NCBI RefSeq assembly: GCF_001428105.1
Contig: NZ_LMSJ01000054.1
Coordinates: 124,001-188,000, forward strand
Reading direction: 5' to 3'
DNA: 64,000 bases
Source of the DNA: Paenibacillus sp. Soil766
GTDB taxonomy: Bacteria; Bacillota; Bacilli; Paenibacillales; NBRC-103111
Part shown: positions 18,831-26,323 of the stretch, in pieces
Position numbering within the stretch: the first letter of the stretch is position 1
Layout of the letters: the number at the start of each line of letters is the position of its first letter
Program-made: the position numbers and the translations under genes
Notes under the pieces: model-generated
Database searches by the model: none
What the model was told of the DNA's origin: nothing
What the model saw: the letters and a program-made list of their open reading frames with translations, nothing else

Positions 18831-18859
18831 ATTATAGTATGTACATTTTGCAAAGTCAA
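18831..18859 (-). promoter_or_regulatory. SigA promoter of the leuA leader
   Basis: On the minus strand TTGACT - 17 bases - TATAAT lies just before the distal T-box. This is a near-consensus promoter. Confidence 0.9.
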
Positions 18860-18860
18860 T

Positions 18861-19103
18861 ACACATATCTGAAAATTTATTTATTCAGCCGCAGAAGTGG
18901 ATATAGTTCGATTTTACCTGCTTATGTGCGACTACTGGCGGAGATTAGCGTCAATAGTTCGATTTCCCCCACTTAAAACGCCCTCAATCAGCTGTTACCC
19001 TGAGAATCGGCTAATTAGTTCGGTGAAATCGAATTAATCGACCATCTGGGGCCGCTAGAGTCAATTTAGTTTGGCATTTTCTAACTAATAGCCTAACAAC
19101 CAT
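18861..19103. other. Intergenic DNA without a gene; repeated short motifs
   Basis: ATAGTTCGATTT occurs twice (about 18903 and 18954) and AAATCGAA lies in inverse orientation near 19026. This resembles degenerate copies of a dispersed intergenic repeat. No ORF, terminator or RNA is supported here. Confidence 0.4.
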
Positions 19104-20174
19104 TTACCACTCTTCCAACTTCAGTTGTGGCTCAGCTTTCAATTCCATGGAGTCAAACTCCTGCTTGTCCCACTTGAGAAAAGCGGCGGCGCCAATCATC
19201 GCCGCATTGTCCGTGCAGAGCCGGTGCGGCGGCACCAGCAGCGGCACACCCAGCTGCTCGCAGCGCTCGGCGAGCCTGCTGCGCAGCCCCTTGTTCGCGG
19301 CGACTCCGCCCGCGAGCAAAAGCTGTTTCGCGCCGTATTCCTTCACGGCGCGACTTGCCTTCTCCACAAGCACGTCGATGACGGATGCTTGGAAGCCCTT
19401 GGCAATCTGCGCGACCTGAACGGTTTCGCCGCGCATCTTGCTTTGGTTGACGACGTTCAGCACCGCGGATTTCAATCCGCTAAAGCTGAAGTCGTAGGAA
19501 TCTGCCTCGAGCCAGGAGCGAGGCATTTTGATTTCGGAATCGGCTTCCTGTGCAAGCCGATCCACGTGCGGGCCGCCCGGGTAAGGCAATCCCATTGCCC
19601 GGGCAATTTTATCATAGGCCTCGCCGGCCGCATCATCGCGCGTACGCCCAATAATACGGAACTGGCCGGGGCCTTCGAGCAGAATGAGCTCGGTGTGTCC
19701 GCCGGACACGACGAGCGAGATCGAAGGATACACCAGCTCATGCACAAGCTGGTTCGCATAAATATGTCCCGCGATATGGTGGACACCAATCAGGGGGAGG
19801 TCTAAGGCGCAAGCGAGCGCTTTGCCCGCGACGACGCCAACGAGCAGGGCCCCGATTAATCCGGGGCCTTCGGTTACCGCAATGGCGGAGAGCTCATGGA
19901 GCGAAACTCCCGCTTCTATGACGGCTTCCTCCAGCATCCATGTGATCGATTCCACGTGCTTTCGGGAAGCTACCTCAGGCACAACGCCGCCATAGCGTTG
20001 GTGCGTTTCGATCTGGCTGGAAATCACATTCGAACGAATGATTTTCCCATTTTCAACAATGGCCACGGAAGTCTCGTCGCAGCTCGTTTCAATGGCAAGA
20101 ATATACACGGGCTTTGTTGTTGAGGTGTTGAATTGTTTATCCTGTTGCATCTGTTCATTACTCACACTTATCAC
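19104..20174 (-). CDS. tsaD: tRNA N6-threonylcarbamoyladenosine transferase TsaD
   Basis: TsaD transfers the threonylcarbamoyl group to A37 of ANN-decoding tRNAs. The 356-residue protein has ASKHA-fold motifs: ILAIETSCDETSVAI near the N-terminus, EGPGLIGALLVG, the iron-binding HHIAGH, VSGGHTELIL, and PPHRLCTDNAAMIGAA near the C-terminus. The GTG at 20174 gives a ~24-residue leader before the conserved core, so a later start is possible. It is the last gene of tsaE-tsaB-rimI-tsaD and partners with TsaB and TsaE. Confidence 0.98.
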   Translation of the reverse strand: MISVSNEQMQQDKQFNTSTTKPVYILAIETSCDETSVAIVENGKIIRSNVISSQIETHQRYGGVVPEVASRKHVESITWMLEEAVIEAGVSLHELSAIAVTEGPGLIGALLVGVVAGKALACALDLPLIGVHHIAGHIYANQLVHELVYPSISLVVSGGHTELILLEGPGQFRIIGRTRDDAAGEAYDKIARAMGLPYPGGPHVDRLAQEADSEIKMPRSWLEADSYDFSFSGLKSAVLNVVNQSKMRGETVQVAQIAKGFQASVIDVLVEKASRAVKEYGAKQLLLAGGVAANKGLRSRLAERCEQLGVPLLVPPHRLCTDNAAMIGAAAFLKWDKQEFDSMELKAEPQLKLEEW

Positions 20175-20187
20175 CTATTTGAAAGCC

Positions 20188-20691
20188 TCAGTCGCTGAGA
20201 CTATCCTTTCTACGATTGGGCAGATCTGCCCACATAACGACAGCGTCCTCGCGATTATCTGTATAATAGCCTCTACGCACACCAACGGAGCGGAAGCCTA
20301 ATTTCTCGTATAAATTTTGTGCCACATAGTTCGAAGTTCTCACTTCAAGGGTGATGCGGATAGCACCTAGGAATGCAGATGTTTTCATCAACTCGCGCAG
20401 GAGTCTTTCTCCAAGCTTGCGTCCACGGTAGGTATCCTTTACAGCAATGTTGGTAACATGTGCTTCCTCCATGATGAGCCACATGCCGCCATAACCCGCG
20501 ACTTCCCCTTGAATGTCCATGATCATATAATGGGCAAACTGGTTGTTCGTCAACTCATTCTCAAACGCTCCTCGTGTCCAAGGTGTCGTGAAAGCTTCCT
20601 GCTCGATCTCGACAATAAAAGGAATGTCCTCCATGGTCATTGAGCGGAATACCAATGAATTTTCTATGGCATGCGGCTGTCTCTGTTCCAT
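20188..20691 (-). CDS. rimI: Ribosomal protein S18-alanine N-acetyltransferase (RimI-type GNAT)
   Basis: This is a 167-residue GNAT acetyltransferase with the acetyl-CoA loop DTYRGRKLGERLLRELM and the RimI-type C-terminal segment NYVAQNLYEKLGFRSVGVR. The N-terminal EIEQEAFTTPWTRGAFENE is the conserved substrate-binding region. It sits two bases after tsaB and 13 before tsaD, the usual arrangement in Bacillales. The family acetylates protein N-termini, classically S18. The actual substrate here is inferred. Confidence 0.95.
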   Translation of the reverse strand: MEQRQPHAIENSLVFRSMTMEDIPFIVEIEQEAFTTPWTRGAFENELTNNQFAHYMIMDIQGEVAGYGGMWLIMEEAHVTNIAVKDTYRGRKLGERLLRELMKTSAFLGAIRITLEVRTSNYVAQNLYEKLGFRSVGVRRGYYTDNREDAVVMWADLPNRRKDSLSD

Positions 20692-20693
20692 GA

Positions 20694-21503
20694 TTATTGT
20701 TCCCCTTTCTTCGTCTGCAGACCGGCCAACAGATTAGCTTCCGCCTCTGGAAGCCTTGTGTAATTCGGCACAAATGAATGAACGTCAGCCTTCTCGCCTC
20801 GCGCTAATCTTGGATTAGCCAACAAGCCGATGTATTCCGCTTCGATGCGATAGGGAACCACGCTCACATGTCCCGCAAAATCCTTCGTAAACAGCTCCAA
20901 CTCCGCCGCAAATCCCGTGGTTTCACCGACGAATAGAATGTGATCTGGCGCTAAGCTGCTAGCTTGCAAGAGAATCTGCTCCGTCCACGCCCCGACAACT
21001 CGAATGCCATCAGGCAACACTTCATGCCAAGTCGCATCAGGCTCTCTTGCTTCTGTAACAGCTGTCGCCCCTTCATAAGCATACACAGCCGTAAAAGCCT
21101 GCTTACGTCTCCCATCCATAAGAGGAACAACCCATGTTAAACCGGCAGTTATATAGTCGTTCTGCACAGAACCACCGATTGCCATTGCCTCTAAACTAGA
21201 GACGCCAATTACGTCTAGTCCTAGAGACCATGCAAATGTTTTGGCTACTGAAACAGCAATCCGGACACCAGTATACGAGCCTGGGCCCTGCCCGGCAGCA
21301 ACAGAGCGCAGGTCTCTCGGCTTCATGCCTAAGCGAGTTAATAAATCTTGAATGTGAGGAAGCAATCCCAATGAATGATTCCGTTCTGCATGGGAGCTAA
21401 TCTCCCCAAGGAGATGTCCATTTTCCAAAATGGCGACTGTCATTGCCGATGTCGAGGTATCGATCGCCAAGCATCGTCCTGTATTATTCATTCGTTCCGT
21501 CAT
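20694..21503 (-). CDS. tsaB: t6A biosynthesis dimerisation protein TsaB
   Basis: This is a 269-residue ASKHA-fold protein starting with CLAIDTSTSAMTVAIL and carrying AAGQGPGSYTGVRI, the TsaB signature. It lacks the HxxxH metal site of TsaD, as expected for the inactive partner that scaffolds TsaD and TsaE. The start lies inside the end of tsaE (20-base overlap), so expression is coupled. The C-terminal region (AEYIGLLANPRLARGE) is typical. Confidence 0.97.
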   Translation of the reverse strand: MTERMNNTGRCLAIDTSTSAMTVAILENGHLLGEISSHAERNHSLGLLPHIQDLLTRLGMKPRDLRSVAAGQGPGSYTGVRIAVSVAKTFAWSLGLDVIGVSSLEAMAIGGSVQNDYITAGLTWVVPLMDGRRKQAFTAVYAYEGATAVTEAREPDATWHEVLPDGIRVVGAWTEQILLQASSLAPDHILFVGETTGFAAELELFTKDFAGHVSVVPYRIEAEYIGLLANPRLARGEKADVHSFVPNYTRLPEAEANLLAGLQTKKGEQ

Positions 21504-21990
21504 GTAAATGTCCGTTCTCCTTCATCTGTACACACCAGCTCTCGTACGGCGAACCATGCGGAGTCAAGTGAAATACGCGAGTATGATCAACCTCTTGGGT
21601 GATCGTAATACTTAATCTGTCCGGCGGCAGCAGATCCTCAATTAAACTCGACCATTCGATAAGTGTAACGCCTGCCCCATAGAAGTAGTCCTCTAATCCC
21701 AACTCATCTGCTTCTTCTTGCGAAATACGATACATATCCATATGGTAGAAAGGAAGCCCAGCTCCCTCGTATTCTTTGATAATGGTAAATGTAGGCGAGT
21801 TTACGTGCTCTGAAATCCCCATCGCTCTAGCGAAGCCTTGCGAGAATCTCGTTTTGCCAGCACCCAAATCTCCATCTAGTGTTATAACCGCCCCTGGCTG
21901 TAGATATGTTGATAATAGGATTCCCAGTTTATCCGTATCTGCTTCATGCTCAGACTGGAACGTAAATGTGGATTGAGCCAATGATCTCAT
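21484..21990 (-). CDS. tsaE: t6A biosynthesis ATPase TsaE
   Basis: This is a 168-residue P-loop protein with Walker A GDLGAGKTRFSQG near residue 40, SPTFTIIKEYEG, the YHMDMYRI block and TLIEWSSLIEDLLP. TsaE powers the TsaBD complex. It is the first gene of the four-gene unit and overlaps tsaB by 20 bases. A SigA-type promoter lies about 30-60 bases upstream. thiL, which precedes it in B. subtilis, is absent. Confidence 0.97.
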   Translation of the reverse strand: MRSLAQSTFTFQSEHEADTDKLGILLSTYLQPGAVITLDGDLGAGKTRFSQGFARAMGISEHVNSPTFTIIKEYEGAGLPFYHMDMYRISQEEADELGLEDYFYGAGVTLIEWSSLIEDLLPPDRLSITITQEVDHTRVFHLTPHGSPYESWCVQMKENGHLHDGTNE

Positions 21991-22021
21991 CCCTTTCTTT
22001 CCGCGTACGCGTGCTGCTTCT

Positions 22022-22051
22022 ATTATAGTCCTCGCTAGCAGGTGACAGCAA
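22022..22051 (-). promoter_or_regulatory. Promoter of tsaE operon
   Basis: On the minus strand TTGCTG - 18 bases - TATAAT lies ahead of tsaE. Confidence 0.7.
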
Positions 22052-22156
22052 CCTGTCTATCCAAATAAACGGCTCCGCCGCCCTACTTGGACGTGAACAT
22101 GTGAAACATATCATTTCTTTATTTATGAAATCCTCATCCGAAAATTTGCGAAATTA

Positions 22157-22193
22157 GGAAAAGCCCTCCCCGATTCAGCAATCGGAGAAGGCT
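22157..22193 (-). terminator. Terminator after SASP-H gene
   Basis: On the minus strand AGCCTTCTCCGAT - six-base loop - ATCGGGGAGGGCT (with G-T pairs) is followed by TTTT. Confidence 0.85.
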
Positions 22194-22211
22194 ATTTTGC
22201 CCAAGCGGACT

Positions 22212-22394
22212 TTAGTGTACCTCTTCAAGCTCCTTAGCTGGGACCACACGAGCATCTGCGGGATTTCCTTCCGCATGTATTTTGACGAGACCTTTTCCAG
22301 CATCTACACTGTCAATCCAGACAGCAACCCCGTTAAGATCAACGTCAATTTTCTCATGGGCAGCTAAAATTTCCTGAGCGCGGTGAACATTCAT
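22212..22394 (-). CDS. sspH: H-type small acid-soluble spore protein
   Basis: This 60-residue protein matches the SASP-H family: MNVHRAQEILAAHEKIDV at the start, a central VAVWIDSVD, and an end of RVVPAKELEEVH (compare the SspH C-terminus VPVNSLEEI). H-type SASPs are minor forespore proteins packed in the spore core. The ATG overlaps the stop of the upstream 61-residue gene (ATGA). A rho-independent terminator follows. Forespore (SigG) expression is expected from the family. Confidence 0.9.
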   Translation of the reverse strand: MNVHRAQEILAAHEKIDVDLNGVAVWIDSVDAGKGLVKIHAEGNPADARVVPAKELEEVH

Positions 22395-22576
22395 GGTTCA
22401 TCCAGTACGGATTCCGGATATTCCATCGTATCCGTGGTTGAGTGTTCAATTAATCCACCCTGCATGGTGACGTTACCGCCTCCAAGCCCCTCATTAATCA
22501 TACGATCAATGTCCATATAACAATCATCCCTATCTTCATTGTTCGTATCTTGCGACAGATTTGATTCAGATGCCAT
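22391..22576 (-). CDS. Small acidic protein coupled to SASP-H, function unknown
   Basis: This is a 61-residue acidic protein, MASESNLSQDT..., with a central DDCYMDIDRMINEGLGGG and an end EYPESVLDEP. The ATG at 22576 has AAAGGAGGG upstream; the longer frame to 22636 does not. The stop overlaps the sspH start, so the two are co-translated and this is probably a spore protein as well. A CATGCTA at 22609-22615 on the minus strand resembles a SigG -10, but its -35 is weak. I do not recognise the family. Confidence 0.8.
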   Translation of the reverse strand: MASESNLSQDTNNEDRDDCYMDIDRMINEGLGGGNVTMQGGLIEHSTTDTMEYPESVLDEP

Positions 22577-22669
22577 CCGTAATCCCTCCTTTGGTTCGCT
22601 ATTTGGGCTAGCATGTTGCATTAATAACCTTTCCAATCTCTCCGTTAACCATTCTCTTAAATGGCTGCC

Positions 22670-22699
22670 GTATAAAGGCAGTGTTACAGGAGAATACTA
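22670..22699 (+). promoter_or_regulatory. Possible SigG promoter of ku
   Basis: GTATA - 17 bases - GAATACTA resembles the SigG consensus (gYATR, CATnnTA) with one mismatch in the -10, 35 bases before the ATG. B. subtilis ku is a SigG gene, which fits. This is tentative. Confidence 0.4.
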
Positions 22700-22733
22700 G
22701 TACAATTACGTATGTTGGGGAGGAGTGCTATCT

Positions 22734-23615
22734 ATGCATACCGTGTGGAAAGGTGCGATTAGCTTCGGACTCGTTCATGTTCCTGTCAAAATGTTTTCGG
22801 CCACAGAGGATAAAGATATATCTATGCGCTATATTCACAAAACTTGTATTACCCCGCTGTCCTATGTGCGAAAATGCCAGACTTGCGAGAAGGAAGTAGA
22901 GTGGGAGGAAATTTCGAAAGGGTACGAGTTTGAGCCCGGTCGTTTTATTCTTTTTGAAAAGGACGAACTGGAGGAAATCTCCGGGGAAGCGAACAAGGAA
23001 ATTAAGATTTTGGACTTTGTAAATTTAACCGATATTGATCCCGTGTATTTCCAAAAAACTTACTACCTTGGCCCCGGCGATACCGGCGCTGGCGCCTACA
23101 TGCTTCTGCTTGATTCCATGCGTCAGACTGGTAAAATCGGAATCGCCAAAGTGTCGATCCGCTCCAAAAGCTCACTAGCCGCTATCCGTGTCATTGACAA
23201 TTGTCTCGCCATGGAAACCATCTTCTATCCGGATGAGATTCGCCCGATTTCGCAAGTACCTAACCTTCCCGAGAAGGTTACCGTGAATGAGCGGGAGATG
23301 GAGATGGCAAAAATGCTGATCAATCAGCTCTCCACCCCTTTCGAACCTGAGAAATATAAGGACGAGTACCGCGCTCGCTTACTGGATGCGATTGAGCATA
23401 AAGTAGCAGGTGAAGAAATTCAGTCTGCACCTGAAGTGCAAAAAACAAGCGTCATCGACCTCATGGCTGCGCTTCAAGCCAGCTTGAACGCGACGAAACC
23501 GTCCGATGGCAAAATAACACTTGGCGCGGATGCTTCCGTGACCGAAGCGACAACGACCGAGAAGAAGCCCGCGGCGAAACCCCGCGCAAGAAAAACAAAA
23601 GAACCAGTTACGTAA
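22734..23615 (+). CDS. ku: Non-homologous end-joining protein Ku
   Basis: This is a 293-residue bacterial Ku starting MHTVWKGAISFGLVHVPVK, the canonical N-terminus. It has YIHKTCITPLSYVRKCQTCE, YYLGPGDTGAGAYMLL and MEMAKMLINQLSTPFEPE. The lysine-rich C-terminal tail (KPAAKPRARKTKE) is typical and helps DNA threading. Ku forms a homodimeric ring on double-strand ends and recruits LigD. GGGGAGGAG lies eight bases before the ATG. The ligase and polymerase partners are separate genes at 28.0 and 30.5 kb. Confidence 0.97.
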   Translation: MHTVWKGAISFGLVHVPVKMFSATEDKDISMRYIHKTCITPLSYVRKCQTCEKEVEWEEISKGYEFEPGRFILFEKDELEEISGEANKEIKILDFVNLTDIDPVYFQKTYYLGPGDTGAGAYMLLLDSMRQTGKIGIAKVSIRSKSSLAAIRVIDNCLAMETIFYPDEIRPISQVPNLPEKVTVNEREMEMAKMLINQLSTPFEPEKYKDEYRARLLDAIEHKVAGEEIQSAPEVQKTSVIDLMAALQASLNATKPSDGKITLGADASVTEATTTEKKPAAKPRARKTKEPVT

Positions 23616-23623
23616 TAACAATA

Positions 23624-23664
23624 AAAGTGCCCTGACTTGGATTCCAAGATAGGGCACTTTTTTT
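23624..23664 (+). terminator. Terminator after ku
   Basis: AAGTGCCCT and AGGGCACTT enclose an inner CTTGG/CCAAG stem and run into seven T. Confidence 0.92.
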
Positions 23665-23710
23665 CAACTAGTGTGCGCGGCATGGGCCGAGTGAGCTTGA
23701 CTTGGGTTGG

Positions 23711-23760
23711 CTTAGCTTAGCTTAGCTTAGCTTAGCTTAGCTTAGCTTAGCTTAGCTTAG
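23711..23760. repeat. Ten tandem CTTAG pentamers
   Basis: Fifty bases of perfect CTTAG repeat lie between ku and the ger operon. Degenerate CTTGG/TTGAC pentamers flank it from about 23690 to 23810. The period of five would not preserve a reading frame. Confidence 0.95.
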
Positions 23761-23815
23761 CTTGGCATGGGTGACTTGGGTTGACTTGACTTGGTTTGAG
23801 TTGGGTTGCACTTCT

Positions 23816-24024
23816 AACTGTAAAAACTACAGCTAAATCCAATCAAATCCACCGATTTCCCAATTAGATGGATTTCCTATCCAGTTATTTCACATCCTCC
23901 GTCCCCACTCGCTACTCCACTCCCATCCATTCACTCCTCTATCCCTACTCTCTATTCTACTCCCTTCCATTCACTCCTCTATCCCCACCCGCTTCTTCAA
24001 CCAATTCCCCGGTCCTCTAATCCC
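23816..24024. other. Intergenic DNA: repeat fragment and 40-bp direct repeat
   Basis: ATTAGATGGATTTCCT at 23863-23878 is identical to the reverse complement of 60274-60289. A C/T-rich stretch then repeats with a 40-base period (TCCATTCACTCCTCTATCCC at about 23926 and 23966). No gene is seen. Confidence 0.6.
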
Positions 24025-25134
24025 TCAGCCCCGTGGTGTCAATTTCAGCTTCCTATGCCTCAACAGCGCCAGCATGAGCAGAAGCACAGGCAACACAACC
24101 ATAAAAATTGGAAAAATGTACGGAACAGCAATTTTCAGAGGGAATATGATCGTAATCTCCTCATAATTCACAGGTATGAAGGTTAAGAGCATCACAACGA
24201 GAGCGGTTATCCAGGTGACGATTTTCCAATTACTAATACCCAATAGTTGTGTCGTGCCATAACTCGCTACAAATAAATACAACCCTAATTTGGTAAATAT
24301 ACTCATGATCCAGATGGTGACGACTATCGCATCCAGATTCTCAATAATGCCACCAATGGAAATAGAACGGACGATCATGAGCATGGGATAGGGATAACCC
24401 GCAGCGACATATGGACCGAACATCAGGATGCTGACGATCATCGATAGCACCGTTAGTAGACCTGAGAGCATGACGCCGCTAATGGCATATCGGATTGTGT
24501 TCTTCCGCTTACTAACAAATGCGATCAACATCATGATCATTATGCAATCTCCCAAGAATGCGGCTGTCGGGAGCGCCCCTTTCATAAGGATCATCATGTC
24601 ATTATCCGAATAAATCGGAAGCAGTCGATCCCAATTCATTTGATTAATGCCCAGAAACATGGGACCTAGCACACAAAGCAAAATAATTGGTCCTGTAATC
24701 TCACAAATGCGCGCCAACACACCAACGCCATGCAATGTAGGGTACAAGACGACAAGAAGCATCGGTATCTGAATGACATAGAGCGGGGTTTTGGGCATAA
24801 TGGTTCCCGTTATGAATAAGCTGAATTGTCTCAAAATCACGGTAAGTATGACAAGCCATACTAGGATGAAGAGGGCTGAAATCAAGCCACCCAGCCATTT
24901 GCCCAACAGAAGGCGATTAAATTCGACTACGGTCAACCCAGGGAACAACATACTGAGTTTTCCACATATATAGGCAATGAACATCCCTGCTAATGTCGCG
25001 ATTATGATCGAAATCCACGCATCCTGTTTGGCGATTTGAGCTGCAGGAGCAATCGTGAGAAGAATCGTCATAATAATTTGCATGCTAACCATCATCCAGA
25101 ATATTTGCCGGTTTGATAATTCCATATCACTCAT
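24025..25134 (-). CDS. Germinant receptor B subunit (GerAB/GerKB family permease)
   Basis: This is a ~369-residue integral membrane protein with about ten hydrophobic helices, of the spore permease (APC-fold) family. It begins MSDMELSNRQIFWMMVSMQI, the usual SxxQ start region, and ends in a basic tail RHRKLKLTPRG. B subunits are thought to bind the germinant. ATG 25134 was chosen because AGGTGGGG lies upstream; GTG 25146 would add four residues. It is the last gene of a gerAA-gerAC-gerAB operon. The A-C-B order is less common than A-B-C. Confidence 0.93.
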   Translation of the reverse strand: MSDMELSNRQIFWMMVSMQIIMTILLTIAPAAQIAKQDAWISIIIATLAGMFIAYICGKLSMLFPGLTVVEFNRLLLGKWLGGLISALFILVWLVILTVILRQFSLFITGTIMPKTPLYVIQIPMLLVVLYPTLHGVGVLARICEITGPIILLCVLGPMFLGINQMNWDRLLPIYSDNDMMILMKGALPTAAFLGDCIMIMMLIAFVSKRKNTIRYAISGVMLSGLLTVLSMIVSILMFGPYVAAGYPYPMLMIVRSISIGGIIENLDAIVVTIWIMSIFTKLGLYLFVASYGTTQLLGISNWKIVTWITALVVMLLTFIPVNYEEITIIFPLKIAVPYIFPIFMVVLPVLLLMLALLRHRKLKLTPRG

Positions 25135-25152
25135 TGATGACCCCACCTATCT

Positions 25153-26304
25153 CTACTGACCGGTCATGAAAGGAAAATTCGATATGCCTGGTCTCTGAAT
25201 GGTGCTTTTCACTTCCAGTTGAACGTCCATCGTTGGAAAGATGGTGCTCCAATTCGCCTTGGCTTGCTTCCATTCCCGTGGATATTTTTTATGAAAAGCC
25301 CGTGCAAAGCCGAGCACATCAGCCTTTTGATCATTTTGTAATTGTTGCAACGTGTCCCTCAAAATTTCCTTAATCTTTTTATCAAACGGCTCTTCTAACC
25401 TTCTCATATTGTCAGAGCCGTCAGCGAGGAGAAGCTCGGTCGAGTTTTGAACGACATCCGCTTCTAAGTCCAATTGTACGGTCATTTTCCAAATACCGTT
25501 ATCAATCGAAGGATGCAGATGGAGATCCGTGGTAATGATTTTGATCACGACTTTCCCACCCGCTTCATGTTCCGTGAGCGTAATATTACGACCCAGATCT
25601 TCATGAATAAACAATCGAATCCCCATTTGTTCATCACGAGTGAGAAAACAAGCAAGTTTCCCCTCTTTAATCACCGACATTCCTTCTACGGTCAGAATCG
25701 TTTTTTTAGTTTGATTCGTGATCAATTTGCTCTTATTCGCAACTGGCAGCAGGAAGGCACCGGATTCTCCACTTAACACTTCCTCTATGTCATGCATGGT
25801 AGCAGAATGTATCAATGGCTTCTGCGATAGTTTAATTAAAGTTTCATAGGTATTCGGATCATTCTGGGCTTCTAACAGTTCCTTAGCTGTTCCTCTGCAT
25901 ATAAAGAAATTAGCCTGTTCCCGCGGTTGGATATCCCTGAATAAGAAATCGAAATCATCAAACATCCCGCTCCTAGCCAGTTCTTCCCCGAAGAAATAAG
26001 CTTTGGCATGCCCCCAAGAGAAATAGCGTGGAAACTTCTTTTGCAATTCCGATAACGCATCTGGCATGGAGTTTCCTTTGGTCGATACCGTGTACACATT
26101 ACCTTGTCCAGCACCCCCTTCTGCGGCAGAAGCAGCAGGATTCGGTATGAAGACTTGAACCGTCACTTCTATTTCTTCCTTCGAGATCTTGTCGATTCCC
26201 GCAGCAATGATAAAAGCCATATCGTTCACCTCGACACGGTCCCAACAACCTGCTAAGAGAAGGACGCACAGTGAAAGAATAGGAACGGATACGAATCTCC
26301 TCAT
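25153..26304 (-). CDS. Germinant receptor C subunit (GerAC family lipoprotein)
   Basis: This is a ~383-residue lipoprotein with signal sequence MRRFVSVPILSLCVLL and lipobox LLAGC, then the family start WDRVEVNDMAFIIAAGIDK. The C-terminal domain (YPREWKQAKANWSTIFP) is typical of GerAC. The start at 26304 follows AGGAGGTG. It sits between gerAA (19-base gap) and gerAB (18-base gap) and would be anchored on the outer face of the spore inner membrane. Confidence 0.94.
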   Translation of the reverse strand: MRRFVSVPILSLCVLLLAGCWDRVEVNDMAFIIAAGIDKISKEEIEVTVQVFIPNPAASAAEGGAGQGNVYTVSTKGNSMPDALSELQKKFPRYFSWGHAKAYFFGEELARSGMFDDFDFLFRDIQPREQANFFICRGTAKELLEAQNDPNTYETLIKLSQKPLIHSATMHDIEEVLSGESGAFLLPVANKSKLITNQTKKTILTVEGMSVIKEGKLACFLTRDEQMGIRLFIHEDLGRNITLTEHEAGGKVVIKIITTDLHLHPSIDNGIWKMTVQLDLEADVVQNSTELLLADGSDNMRRLEEPFDKKIKEILRDTLQQLQNDQKADVLGFARAFHKKYPREWKQAKANWSTIFPTMDVQLEVKSTIQRPGISNFPFMTGQ

Positions 26305-26323
26305 AACAAGCACCTCCTACCGC

